Below, in pieces: positions 35,741 through 47,167 of a DNA stretch of 64,000 nucleotides. The notes under the pieces are model-generated. The model had not been told where the DNA came from. It worked only from the letters and a program-made list of their open reading frames with translations, and searched no databases. The DNA is taken from assembly GCF_016545825.1 (NCBI RefSeq), contig NC_052612.1, positions 46,731,738 to 46,795,737 of the forward strand. Reading direction: 5' to 3'. Origin of the DNA: Eucalyptus grandis (Eukaryota; Streptophyta; Magnoliopsida; Myrtales; Myrtaceae). How positions within the stretch are numbered: the stretch's first letter is position 1; each line of letters opens with the position of its first letter. Made by a program: the position numbers and the translations under genes.

Positions 35741-38037
35741 ATCTCTTACTCATTCAAGCGCACATTTCACACATCACACCTTTCATTAATGTCATCACAG
35801 CATGCACAATACCTCAAGGGCATACACTTCCTCAAACATAATCAAGATCAAAACATATAGCTCTCATGTGCCAAACATCACACAGGTCATGATTATAAAG
35901 TAAAACCGTTTTGCCCCATAATCAAGCGGAACGCATCGCATTCATTGCATGCGCATGTCACTCTTGGTAACTATACAATGAATTCACTTCAAATGATGGA
36001 AGAGACATGCTCATGCTCGAACTAACCACTATCATGAGATCATTAGACTCCATATATGTCATGAAAGTCAAGTACAAAAGGCACAACAACTAATGCACAT
36101 TCTCGGATCAAGGCAGTATATGAGCAATTGTGGGCAGTTTCAAACATAGACACAGAAAGTACATCTATTCTTATCGGAATGTTACGAAATTTTAGTATGT
36201 TATAAAAGAGACATAGATTAACATTTTCCATGAAGAAACCTAAGATTATATCTCAATGTATAAAGAGCAGTAATTTTCTGTCTTCTTTCCTAGAATTCTG
36301 CAGCAACTTTCAGATTTAGTACCTACAGAAAAAAGATTGTTTCACTACCAGAATATTGACCATTTGTTATCAAATTTTGACATGTTATTCCTAAGGATGT
36401 TTTCTACAACTTTTATGAAGGGTTTAAGGTCCAATTATTTCTAGAAAATTACAGAAAATTCATAGAATCACCTAAGGTTTTGCTGTCTTCTAAGGTACAG
36501 CTTACTAGTTTAAAGAAAACACTCTCCCCAACACATCTTCGCATCAATTTTTGCTATAACTAGATGGCGAACCTAATCTAGTGGATGCTATCTCAAGTAG
36601 AATTATTATTTTCCTTATCTACACCATTAAAATTCAAGGCGACTTAAAACAAAAAGTTTTTCTATCTCTATTCCTCTAGAATAGAAAGTTTTGCTCCATT
36701 TTCTTCATCTTTAGCTCAACCAAACCGTTAGTTTCTCCACAAACCCCTCTTGCAGTATCTCGACACTCCACCACAGAATCTAAGGGTAACCACAATAGGT
36801 CTTCACTTACATAGAACCTTCCACAGCTTGGTTCAAAGCAAATACTCGCACCTCGACTCATCTACCGCAACATGCATCACTTTTCCTAACTCGGCAATCA
36901 CCTCTCCACCTTGCTCGACTAACGCAGCTTACTCACACTCTATTTCTAAAACATGCAAGGCTCTAACAGGACATGCAAGGACTCACAAATTCAACCTAGA
37001 GTTCATCTGCTCAATCCAACATAAAACAGCAACATTACACCTAATCCTCCACCATTCGGCTAGTTCCGCAAGTTCCCTCGACAAAATCAGCAGATAACTT
37101 CTAGTTTAGAAGCTTATATTTTCCTTATTGTCGCTTAGCTTCATTGGTGACTCAAAGCTCTTCGAAAATCAGCACCTAAACCCATGCAAGAAGAAGAAGA
37201 ATCGCTGGAGTTGTTGCTGGTTTTCATCTGCTTGACCGAGAGAAGGGAAGAAGACAGCTTTTGGTGGTCTTTGAGAGAGAGAGAAAGGGGCGTGAGTTAT
37301 GAGGGAGATAGAAGTACAAGTCTAATCCCTAGAGTAGCTTAATCATTAGCAAATCTAATGATTGTGTCTCCCCTTCAGCTGTTTCGGTTTTGAGAAAACC
37401 GTGGGAGAAGAGAGAAAGAGAGAGAGAGAGAAGGGAGAAGAGAGGAGGGGGTCATGGCCTTCATGCACAATCTGTTCCTAACGTCTAGCGTTCGATAACG
37501 ATTAACCTCTAATCCGTGTTGTTAGTTGGTTTACTAGTTTCTAATGCCTTTCACTTAATTTCATTTTTCATGTAATTATGCAAATTTATGAAATCACTTG
37601 ACATATTAGCAACTCGGTGTTAATCTTTGAAGGATTTATCACAAGAAATGCTAAAGTTAGAAATCGACATTAGCATTACAACCACTAATTAAATCATCAT
37701 AACTATAGTCTATAAACTTAATCAGAAAATGAAATTACTCAAGCCTAAATACCCGTCTCTAGCCCACCAGGTTCATTCTATGACAATCATGGCCCACTAA
37801 ACTTAATTCACTATTCTAACAAATCCGATTCTTGGCCTGCTCCAAGCCAAGCCCAAGTCCATAACCTATCCTTTGGCTAATCGAGCCCAACTCGATGACT
37901 CGTGTGGCTCGCTAATTTCTCAAGCCCACACATTCCTCACGGTCCATCGGGTTTGTCTTCTGGCTTGATTTAAAATAATTCAAGTCTTAAACGATCCGCT
38001 TATACTAATAGGGTCGGTGAATTTTTAGGATGACACA

Positions 38038-38615
38038 TGCCCAACCCGCAACTGGAAGCCCGTGAAAGTATGGGAACTTAATGAACATGTTACTATGTGC
38101 TATTGATAAGATTGTTTGGTGAATTGGCTTATTTGGTAAGTAGAAAGTGGATCACATACAAATAGTGGAGAGGTGGCAATAGACTTGTGATTTATTTGCC
38201 ATCGACATTGTTTACGAGTGCTGTACTTGCTAAGCTTTGATGATGAGATGCTTTCATAGTAGAGAACTAAGAATTTTACTTACTGAGTTTCCCCAAAAAC
38301 TCACTCCCTTATCATTTAGTCTTGTAGGCATGGAAGTCTCAAGTCAGTGTTGGGAGCTGCAGTCACACTAAAGGAGATAGGATTTCCTTTGGCCTATGTG
38401 GAAAGCTTGTATTGTGACGTAAAAAGAAAAGAAGGTCCGTAGATAAAAGGTTTGTAAAAGTATTATTATAATATAAATTAATGTGTTATGCTTGATGTAG
38501 GTCCCAGTCTTCTAGCTATTGTTTGTCCGGGGAGTTGTTTATTCACGTTTCCACATGTGCATGATAACAAGATAAAAATAATCGGGACGGCGACGAGCTT
38601 GGGACGTCATGAAAA
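38038..38615 (+). mobile_element. T5 LTR, part right of the solo T2 LTR
   Basis: Resumes the T5 sequence after the TGCCC duplication. It contains a TAGTCTTGTAG splice-like site followed closely by an ATG (near 38330) and ends near GGGACGTCATG, similar to T1 LTR ends. No coding sequence is recognised. Confidence 0.55.
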
Positions 38616-40165
38616 TAACCCTTGTCGCTTGTAACCCTGGAGATGGAGCTAGGGTCGTGATAGAGATGGATTGCTTGAAGGCCGAAGAAGAGAGAGAAGC
38701 ATGAGGAGGAGGAGGGGCGTCCAAGAAAATGAGGAAGGAGGAAGTGGATGGCAAGGTAAGAGTTGAGGAGAGGTCCTCCTATTTATACTCTTCTGTGTCA
38801 TCATTACGGGCCAAACGGTCCACTCTCAATTTTCCAACAAGACCTACCTAGGGTCCTTGGGTGGCAAGCCTACTTGTTCCAATGATTGCCCTAAAAGGAT
38901 GAGTTGGTATGGCTAGAAAGGTCTCGCTTGGCAATCTAGCCTATAGACATCATCAACGGTGGCCCACTTTTCGCCCTTTCATTGGACCACTTGTACCTCA
39001 CATTTATGGACATTTAATGAAGTTTGAAGATGATGGTGTCAAGGTTGCCAACTCGGCATCTAGATTCCTTAGGTCATTAATGAGAGATTCGGGTATCGCT
39101 TTCCGATTCTGCCATATGTGTACCTTCCTTTTCTTGACTGTCAAAGATATTTTTGACCTCACCATGGCCTTTGAAAATTCCAATGACACTTCACCCCCTT
39201 CATTTAATGAGGGTGTTCTAGAGTCTTCTTTAGTTTGTATTTTTCTTCCCCAATAAGGCAGTTCGGAAAAATCTATTGCCTAAGTTGGTTCCTTAGTCGG
39301 AAGAGGTATCATTAGGTACACCTCGAAAAACCGAATCACATACACTCGAGGTTCGGCCATTATGCCCCACGCTCGCCTAAACCGTTCCCTTAGATGGTTG
39401 GTCGGCCTAGAGGTTTGGCCCATTGGTCAGCACCTTGGTTGGCCCTATAGGCGGCACAGTTGCATCCATCAAGGTCTAAGCTGGCCCTTGGGCTCGTCCT
39501 TAGGCCTATCGCCAAGCCTGCCACAACCAAATCCCTTATTTTTTATCCCTAGTCCTTCGGTTGACTCAAGGCCAATCCTAAGGCTATCCATGGTCTAGCA
39601 CTAAACCAAGGCACTCATGGACCTTATAATTAGTGACGGAACAACCGGGTCTATCCTGAGGCTCATTCCGATCGGCACCCGATCCACATGTATGGTTTAT
39701 GGTCGATGCATTACCGATCCATGATCAGACATCATTAATTTAAGATGCCATTCTGATCACTAAGAATTAAATAGGGAATGATGCATTTTTGGTCAGAAGA
39801 TTATCACATTTGATCGAATCGAATTGTCTGTGTATCAATGCATAGGTGAGTGAAATCATCTGCAGCTGGGCACTATAACTAGTCGGATCGACCTATGATC
39901 ATCCACTGATCCAAAATCATCTCGTGACCAATCCTTATGATCCAAAAGTCATCTTATGAGCTAGTGATCAAATCCCACTATTATGATCGGTAGACCATTC
40001 ACAGCCAACACCTCAACCAGTTCGTGGTCTATCGGTCAGTTGAATCATGACCAATCCTTGATTCCCTACCGATCGAACTGATCGATCTCATGGCCGATGG
40101 CCCATGGTCGATCCATTCATGACCTTATGGCCAATCCTCACGAGGTCGGAATCGAGGGTGTTACA
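38616..40165 (-). mobile_element. T4 LTR (probable solo or truncated), ends in a DUF247 gene
   Basis: Minus-strand LTR start TGTAACACCCTCGATTC at 40165. 39770-40165 matches the element C LTR at 6101-6489. A TATAAAT motif (38787-38781, minus) fits an LTR promoter. The other end is not resolved; 38616 is set by the end of T5 similarity. The 115-codon plus-strand frame at 38909-39256 lies inside this LTR and is not supported as a gene. Confidence 0.6.
38781..38790 (-). promoter_or_regulatory. TATA box of T4 LTR
   Basis: Minus strand reads GAGTATAAATAGGAGGACC across 38790-38772, a consensus plant TATA box followed by a pyrimidine-rich leader. Transcription would proceed toward lower coordinates. 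Confidence 0.5.
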
Positions 40166-40674
40166 AAAACCATAAGGACTTAGTGTCCAAAGCAAACAAC
40201 ATGTTTACAGTGGAGACCCAGGACATTACAAACATCATTCATGGCCTTCTTTTCAGGGAAATGATTCAACAATGACAGCTGAATGAAAAATGCACCATCT
40301 ACAAGCACCATTGTGATGAACTCATCACTGTTGAGATCTATCTTCTTTAAGTAACACAGGCGAGTTCGCTTGTCCAACTTCTTGATGACCTCAACACATT
40401 CTTGCAATTTTTTCTGTGTCTGCGCCAAAAAGCTTTGCAGGTACCTCCACTTGTGGTCTTCCATGGCCTTCCACCGTTTTCCGTGATAGTAGAATGGTCC
40501 GATGGAGACTTGCTTTGGCAAGAAGGCTTCCTTGTGGTTCTTGCGGAGCTTGTCCGGAAAGGTTAACAAGCGACAGTTGAAGGGTGTTTCAAATAGTTGC
40601 TTCAATCTGTTGCTTATTGAAGTAACGAGTTCGTTGTGATGGTCACTTGCAGATGTTGGCCCTGTTCCTGCCAT
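40166..40674 (-). pseudogene. DUF247/UPF0481 gene, 5' part only
   Basis: Starts MAGTGPTSASDHHNELV (ATG at 40674) and keeps about the first third of a DUF247 protein: FPDKLRKNHKEAFLPKQVSIGPF.YHG, MEDHKWRYLQSFL and MVLVDGAFFIQLSLL. It drifts into HCKHVVCFGH and a stop near 40180, beside the T4 LTR start at 40165. The central LLENQ block, the C-terminal NPW motif and the membrane segment are absent. The first 14 residues and about 250 bp upstream resemble the intact gene at 46420-45054, so the two arose by duplication and this copy was cut by the retrotransposon. Probably not functional. Confidence 0.8.
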
Positions 40675-41253
40675 CCTTTGTTTCTTTTCAACCTTGAAGA
40701 AAAATTTCCCTCCTTAGTCAATCAAGACCAAAAAGTTTCGAGTAAAATATGTTCTAAGAAAAGGATATTATGTGCCATATAAGCCCAGAAATTAGATTTG
40801 GCTTCTGTTATCCACAGCAATCATGGAATAAAATAAAATAAAAAGAGGAGGGGGAATGCGGAAATAGGAGTACTGGAGTAATGGAACAATGGTTGGTTGG
40901 TTTGAATTTTAGGCATGGCAAGAAGTTGAGACAAATGTGATGAAATGGTTTCAGTTGAGGGCAAGCAAAAGAACCAAACCAAATAGCTAGTTCTAGGCAG
41001 TTCCCACAATTACTAGTCCAGTTCTCGTTTCAAATCTTTTGAACCGGTGAATATCAATCTAGCTTTTGCTTCTAGGTGTGGACACACCCATCCGGACCAA
41101 TCCGATTTTTTTCTTATTCTAATTATTACAAAATTCAAAACTCTAATTATTTTTTCCTCATTCTTCATCTTCACTCTCCCATGCTGAAAACCTAGTTGCC
41201 CCATTTGAGTCAAGTTTTAAGAACTTTGTGCCAAACTCTCATAATGATTATTA

Positions 41254-42291
41254 GGCAAAAGAACGCTTCAAGTGCCATAACATTGGCCAAAGGGACACTT
41301 AAGTGTCATAACTTACGAAAGGTACACTTAAGTGTCACATTCGAAAAAAAACGGATCACTTGATTGCCACTCCAGCCAAAGTCCGGCTAAAACGCCAACG
41401 TGGCGTTTTTCGGCGAAGCGCGCCCAAAACGATGTCGTTTTGGATGCCGACGTGGCTAAAACGGCGTCGTTTTGGGCTGACGTGGTAACAAAAATTAAAA
41501 AAAATTAAATTAAATTTAGTTAAAATTTTTAAAAATAATAATTTTAAAATTGAATTTAGTTAAAATATTTTTAAAAATAATAATTTTATTATTTTAAAAA
41601 CTTAAAAAAAAAAAAAAAAAAAAAAAGGAACGGGGGAGGCGGCCGAGAGCCCTCGGCCTGCCACCGCCACCACCCCGCCGCCACCGGGAAGGGCTGGCGA
41701 CCCGACCAGAGCCGACGACCTCGGCCAACCAGCAGCGAGGGCCGCGAGCTCCGGCCGGGCGAGGGGGGCGAGCCCTCGCCGCGGTCGGCCAGAACGCCGA
41801 CCCTCGGCCGGGGCCCGACGACCTCGGCGACCCTCCCCCGCCGTCGCCGGCCCTTCCCGGCGGCGGCGGAGGGCTCTCACCGCCTCCCCCTTTGCATTTT
41901 TAAAAATTTTTTTTTTTTTTTAGATTTTTTAAATTTTTTTAAACTTTTTAAAAAAAAATTTAATTATTTTTTAAATATTTTGACTAAATTTAATTTTAAA
42001 ATTATTAATTATTAATATTTTAACTAAATTTAATTTTAAATTTAATTTAATTTTTTTCCACGTCAATCCAAAACGACGCCATTTTTGCCACGTCAACGTG
42101 CAAAACGGCGTCGTTTTGGGCGCGCTTCGCCGGAAAAACGCCACGTTGGCGTTTTGGCCGGAATTTGGCCGGAGTGGCACTCAAGTGATCCATTTTACTC
42201 CGATTTAGGCACTTAAGTGTACCTTTCGTAAGTTATGGCACTTAAGTGTCCCTTTGGCCAAAGTTGTGGCACTTGAGGGGTCCGCACGTCA
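41254..42291. mobile_element. foldback MULE-type element, copy 1
   Basis: 1038 bp flanked by the 9-bp duplication TGATTATTA (41245-41253 and 42292-42300), typical of Mutator-like elements. The arms are inverted repeats over nearly the whole length: left CACTTAAGTGTCATAAC, CCAACGTGGCGTTTTT and AAACGGCGTCGTTTTGG all recur inverted on the right, then AT-rich arms, then a GC-rich core (41625-41890) that is itself palindromic (GGGAAGGGCTGGCGAC against the complement of GTCGCCGGCCCTTCCC). No transposase. The 92-codon frame at 41602-41880 is GC-core translation only. Confidence 0.75.
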
Positions 42292-42639
42292 TGATTATTA
42301 TGATTGTCAAACTTTGTGGCAAATTTACAAACTTGGTTCTTGATGATCATTCCAGCTTTGTTTGTGGAGATGATTGTCATGTTTGGCTTATCACAAGTTT
42401 GTTATACTAATATAACTCATGTAGTAATTTACACTATGGAACAACACTTGTAGTCTTACAGAGAATAGGGGAAAAAAAGAGAGGGGAGTATACTATCATT
42501 TCCTGGACTCACCCCAGAACTAGGGAATCAGACAGAACTAGTTGGTCTTGGTCCCAAGTGGGTGCTAGACCAAGACTTGGACTCTCTCTTGACGATCTTT
42601 CAAGGTAAAATATCAGGTTTCTGTTGTGCGCTCTCAACA

Positions 42640-42897
42640 TTATGTCAACATTAAAAGACCTCCAACTTCCAAAAGATCCCCAAAAGAATAGCAAAGCAGG
42701 ATTCTCCATCAACATTTACCTTACTTCCTATCATCCGGCACTAGGGGGACAAGTTTAAGCAGTGCAATAAAGAAATGCAAAGAAAAAGATACTCAAAGTC
42801 CATCCAGAGCAGGAAGAAGCAAAGACACGATAACTCGAGCCTGAAGTGAGAAGCATGCCTGGCATGCACATGTTTAGTGCTTTAGCGGTGAAAAATG
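42640..42897. repeat. single-copy relative of the 60.7-62.2 kb minisatellite
   Basis: AGATCCCCAAAAGAATAGCAAAGC (42667 on), AGGAAGAAGCAAAGACACGATAAC (42820 on), CCTGAAGTGAGAAGC and CATGCACATGTTTAGTGC..TAGCGGTGAAAAATGATTC occur once here, and in the same order from 60668 on. Here the block is unexpanded. No ORF of interest. Confidence 0.75.
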
Positions 42898-43334
42898 ATT
42901 CTATATCGAACAATTAAAACTAGTTTGCGGTCACCAAATCAAAAGAAGCTGCCCACTAGCCCATGGAGAGTGGCCTGGCCACATGGGCCCACCCATTAAG
43001 AAGTTTAATGGGCATCGTCCCAAAAACTCAAACATTGATCCAGTGATCCAACCCAGCCCAACAGCCAACCGTTAGGTCACAATAAAAGTGATAATTGACT
43101 ATTGGATCATCTGATTAGTGACCCTTGAAACCTCAACGGCCAGCCACGGTAGCCGTTGAGGGGAGTAAGAACTTGGCTCTCTATACATTGGCCATTTCCC
43201 TCTCTCATTTTTCATCGTTCATCAATCCTCCAATTACATATCAGTTCCAAAAGCTCTTGCTCTTTAAAACTATTTGCCACTTTCATTTATCTCCTTTCCC
43301 CTTCAGATGATTTGATCGTGTTCTAAATATCACA

Positions 43335-43478
43335 ATGAAGAACAACGACAATGATTGTGTAGGATCATCTCAACTTAACCCAGACTGCATCGTGCATTTA
43401 AGATGGGCCTCATTCGGCAAGTTCTACTCGCAACAAGTCAAATTCAACGTCAACAACCCGATAATTGGAAATCCATGA
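43335..43478 (+). other. unassigned short ORF
   Basis: 47-codon frame starting ATGAAGAACAACGAC and ending at TGA, downstream of a CTCTATACAT TATA-like stretch (43178) and a pyrimidine-rich leader. It resembles a first exon by composition only. The peptide (MKNNDNDCVGSSQLNPDC...) is not recognised. Confidence 0.15.
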
Positions 43479-43723
43479 CCTCGCATCTCATGTCATTTAA
43501 AAAATTACGAAATGCGCCTTGGGTGTAGTAAATGGAAAAAATAAAATAAAATTGAGAGTTTTATACATGTAGTAGATAAGATCTATTCAAAGCCAATATG
43601 GCCTGGACACACGCGAGTTGTGTCACTAGATGTGGACACTTTGTCTTCGGGCCAAGCCTAACTTGTTCTATTAGGATGATTATTAAATGAAAGTTCCTTT
43701 CACCCTGACTTCTCTTCGAGGAT

Positions 43724-43939
43724 GTGCGTTCCACTTTACGGAAGCGAGAAAATGTCCTTGAGATGTTTGATGATAGATGTTTGAAATATGAAGAAGAGTC
43801 GCCTTTTCATTTAAAGAAGCTTGAGGCAATGAAGGAAGGGTCGTTTCAAATTAGGGATGTGGTAATCAATAGATGTACTAAAGATGCTCGACAACTGAAA
43901 AGCCCAGTGCAAAAGAAATTTACCAAGACACTCGGATAG
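43724..43939 (+). other. unassigned 71-codon ORF
   Basis: Charged, lysine- and glutamate-rich frame (MRSTLRKRENVLEMF ... KKFTKTLG). No family is recognised and no neighbouring exon is evident. 43479-44390 otherwise holds AT-rich sequence without recognisable genes. Confidence 0.15.
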
Positions 43940-44389
43940 TCATCCCCATGCTTGGTTACACTTCTTTTGTATTATCTCTATGGATACATCAGAGACTTGG
44001 ACGTAGATCTCTTTGGTGGAGTATGACCATGTATTAGAATAGGAGACATCCCATCACAATATAAAATCGATATTTCTCAAAGTCAATTAAGTGTGTCATT
44101 TTAGCGGTTATAAAGCGATTGAATCCTGAAAATTCTTTCATGAAGTTTATATGTCACATTTATCATATACATATAATTTTAGATTTGAAGAAGGGGTAAT
44201 TTGTCACTGAAATCACATGCAAATCCAATTACATTGTTTCATTCATTGTTACATGTTAAACTTTATATGTGCTATCAATGAATCATGTTCTATATTTTAT
44301 ATATGTGATAATATACATGTGAGCTAGCATTTTTATTTTTAAAACCATAGAGAAATATGGGTGACATGGACTTAACTCGGGTAAATTAC

Positions 44390-44700
44390 CTAGGAGTTTG
44401 GCAGGAAAACTATCAAAAAAGTACTAAACCTATTGCAACTTTTCTAATTCAATCCTAAACCTTTTTTTTAGCCAATTTAGTCATAAACCTTTTACAATTG
44501 ACCAATTCAAGCCATTTGGCCAATTTTGGCCGACCGATGCTGACATAAACAATTTTTTAAAAATATCTTATTTTTTCAATTATTTTTATTTTTACTTTTA
44601 TTTTTAATTTTCTCTTTCTCTTGCTCTTCTTCCTTTTTTTCCCTTTTTTTCCCCACCGTGGCTGGCAAGGCTCTAGCGAGGAGCCTCTTTTGTAGGCGTA
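44390..44700. repeat. half of a second foldback-type repeat
   Basis: AGTACTAAACCTATTGCAAC, AATTCAATCCTAAACC and CCAATTTTGGCCGACCGATG are typical of TIR arms of plant MULE-like elements with AT-rich then C/T-rich inner parts. The opposite arm is not visible, so this is a fragment. Confidence 0.4.
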
Positions 44701-44826
44701 CTTACAACAAAGACTCTAAAAAAATTCATTGATTCCTTCTCACCATGCCTCAAATTTATTAATTGCTAAATGCCGATAAGCGCAGACAAGCTGCGCAGGC
44801 AAAAGCTAATGTCAATTGCGGCAACA

Positions 44827-44832
44827 TTTATT
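44827..44832 (-). terminator. candidate polyadenylation signal of the DUF247 gene
   Basis: AATAAA on the minus strand 222 bases after the stop codon at 45054. Another copy lies near 44760-44755. Confidence 0.35.
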
Positions 44833-45053
44833 CGGCGAGCCATCCTTAGGATATATGTTGAATCACTACATACCATTCATATTCTGCAGTTCTACATCGT
44901 GAAATGTATTGAATAGGGAAAAGCGAGCACCCCTCTGGACATATATAAATCGATGTTCTGCGATTCCAATAGGGAGTGGCCGCTGATCACACATCATTCA
45001 ATAGAAATTTAGAGAATTGCAGTGGCAATTTACCATTTGAAAAAGCAAGGTTA

Positions 45054-46420
45054 TTAGAGAGAGATGACTGAGCACACAGTCTGTGCTGCAGTCAGTAAAA
45101 GCAACACCACTGCAGCAATAACCGAGATGACCGCCCACGGGTTACTGCAGTACTCATGCTTGAACGTCGCCTTCCACTTGTTACAAGACTTTTTGCAATG
45201 GTTGTTGAGGTCGATGCTGAGGTTGTTGAAGTAGTATCCTGGTTTTGACAGGGTAACTTTCTCGCATAAGGAGTTGATTAGGTCTGCGACAGCTTTTTTA
45301 TTGCTGAGCCAGTTGTTGATGATTCTCTCTTCAATCAGCAACTTTGCATCATACTGGGTATCGACCAGGGAATCCATAAATGCCAGGTAGTCAATCAAAT
45401 ACCTGTCGTTGTAGTGGTAACATTGCTCGAAGGCAATAATGTTCCGAAAATAGGATTCCGTAATATCAAAAAGTTTCAGTTCCGGGATGTTGAGCACTCC
45501 GTTCTTGAACTCAATATCGAACAAGCAGTTGCTCTTACCTGAGAGCATTGTTAATAATAGGGAATAAATAGAAAACAAAACAGAATCAAATAGATATTCG
45601 TATTAAGAAAACAAAATGACACTGGTCAACTCGTACCTCTTCTCAGCTTCACTCCGGCCTTCACCAGCTCGGTCGCACTCTGGGTGAACTCTGTCTTCAC
45701 TTGGCTCTCATTTGGTGTCATCCTCACCGATGGCAAGAACGAGAGCCTGATCACGTCGAGGAAGTGCTTCACCTCTGACTCTACCACCCACCACGGCAAA
45801 TGCCCCATCTCCGTAGTTAGCTCGAAGAACGACCACACGAGTTGAAGCAGCGTAGGACTGTGGTGCGGTCCAAACGCCATATAAAACAGCTTCTGGACGA
45901 TGAAAAATGGCATCTGGTTCTCCAGCAGTGCCATGTCGCTGCGGATATCAGTCAACATCCACGGCTTGCCGAAGATCTGATCATTGGGCAGCCTGAAACC
46001 ATTGTTCTGCTTCATCAGGAAGAGCTGGATCACGAAGATGCCATCGAGGAGGATCATCTCGGCAAACTTGTTGGAGTCAAGGTTGATCTTCTTATCGTAG
46101 GAGTTCCGGGCATCATTCTCCCAGGACTTGACCCTCTGAATGTACTCCTTGAGACGGTAATTCTGGTTGTACAGGAGGAAGTTCTGCAAGTAAAGCAGCT
46201 TGTGATTTTCCATCGGCATGAGGCTTGAATTGAGATGGTGATAAGGTCCAATCGCAACGATGCAGGGCGTGTAGGCCTTTTCGTTTGTTTGCCGGAGCCT
46301 CTCCGGAACGGTGAAGATGCAGCAGTCGGATAGTGGCGATAGTCCCTCAAGTTTCCTCTTTATTGAAAATTCGACTTCATCGAGATGACAGTCACTTTCA
46401 GATGTTCCTGCTCCTGCCAT
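45054..46420 (-). CDS. DUF247/UPF0481 protein, intact, one intron
   Basis: Two exons: 46420-45637 and 45538-45054, with GT (45636-45635) and AG (45540-45539) intron borders; joined length 1269 bp, 422 residues, normal for the family. Domains in order: N-terminal VEFSIKRKLEG, IFTVPERLRQTNEKAYTP and AIGPYHH (residues about 17-65), MENHKLLYLQNFL, MILLDGIFVIQLFL, DIRSDMALLENQMPFFIVQKLF (about 160-180), and a C-terminal NPWAVISVIAAVVLLLLTAA membrane segment. All hallmark motifs are kept. DUF247 proteins are plant-specific, probably membrane-anchored, and biochemically uncharacterised; members act as self-incompatibility determinants in grasses, which does not show the role here. The start is the first ATG and matches the truncated paralogue at 40674. 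Confidence 0.9.
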
Positions 46421-46690
46421 CCTCTTTTTTTTCCTGCTCAGTCAATCAGGAGCAAAAGTTTCAGCACAATCCAGTGCAAGAAAAGGGTATTCTGTGCTAG
46501 AATAAGCCCACAAACTAGATTTGGCAGCTTTTATGGAGAGTGATCATGAAATTAACAATAAAATAAAATAAAATAAAATAAATCTAGCGGGAATTTGATT
46601 AAAGGGGTGAAGGAATAGTGGTCGGTTGGTTTGACTTTTAGGCGTGACAAGAAGTGGACGCCACTATGATGAAATGGTTTTGTACCTCGT
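46421..46690 (-). promoter_or_regulatory. upstream region shared by both DUF247 copies
   Basis: Collinear with 40675-40970: GTCAATCA, AAGAAAAGG.TATT.TGTGC, TAAGCCCA, TAGATTTGGC, an AAAAT pentanucleotide run (46556-46581 and 40826-40845), GGTTGGTTTGA.TTTTAGGC and AAGAAGT occur in the same order. This is the likely promoter and 5' UTR. No unambiguous TATA box was identified. Confidence 0.55.
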
Positions 46691-46761
46691 ACCTCATTTC
46701 ATGATTGACTAGCTGTTGCAGTTCACAATGAATACATACGCCATTTTAAATTAATTTTTGT

Positions 46762-46890
46762 GCCAAATCAAATTGGCTCAGCTGTTAAAGTTCGTTCTCT
46801 TCGCCCACCATGCTCGGGATTGAATCCCGCCTTGGCCTCGGCATGGGGTAACCTCCCGTCCCCCTAAACTTCCTTTGATTAAAAAAGTAA
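46762..46890 (+). mobile_element. tRNA-derived SINE with target duplication
   Basis: 129 bp flanked by TAATTTTTGT (46752-46761 and 46891-46900). Its head has an A-box-like TGGCTCAGCTGTTAA (46774) and a B-box-like GGGATTGAATCCC (46816), correctly spaced for RNA polymerase III. The tail is short (GATTAAAAAAGTAA). SINE class is inferred from these boxes. Confidence 0.7.
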
Positions 46891-47083
46891 TAATTTTTGT
46901 TTTTCTCAGGTATGATCCACGTGTTTTTTCCCCAACTCTTAATTTAGTTTCGTGCGGGCCTACAAATTCGTCGGCCGCTTAAATTTGCAAGTTCAAATGG
47001 ACACAACTTTAAAAAGGTCATAACTTTGCTGGCGTCGACAACCATTGGCTACCTAAACACAAGGCAACCATTTACTGAATTTA

Positions 47084-47167
47084 GCATTAATATCACGAAA
47101 AACCCCAAACTGATACATATTTGACAAATTTATCCCAAATCAATACACTTATGATAAATTTACTGTC
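47084..47167. repeat. left arm of an inverted repeat split by the copia element
   Basis: Two imperfect units of about 45 bp (AAACTGATACATATTTGACAAATTTATCCC; AATCAATACACTTATGATAAATTTAC). The inverted counterpart lies right of the copia element at about 57800-58047. Confidence 0.45.

Larger units (their letters stand above)
34379..38037 (-). mobile_element. complete solo T2 LTR with 5-bp target duplication
   Basis: 3659 bp from TGTGACGTCCCAG to GGATGACACA. It is flanked by TGCCC at 34374-34378 and 38038-38042, and the outer sequence is T5 on both sides (AAGCCC.TGAAAGTATGGGA occurs left and right). It contains an A-run of about 22 bases (34788-34806 region), the ORF at 34855-35100, the 62-bp repeat (35505-35740) and a GA-rich tract (37405-37450). 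No internal retrotransposon sequence is present. Orientation is inferred from the ORF and splice-like site. Confidence 0.85.

Noticed and set aside
38909..39256. 115-codon plus-strand frame
   Set aside because: Inside a T4 LTR and antisense to it; no recognisable domain.
41602..41880. Arginine/alanine-rich 92-codon frame
   Set aside because: It lies in the GC-rich palindromic core of a foldback MULE, where stop codons are rare by composition.
45842..46228. 128-codon plus-strand frame
   Set aside because: Antisense shadow of DUF247 exon 1.
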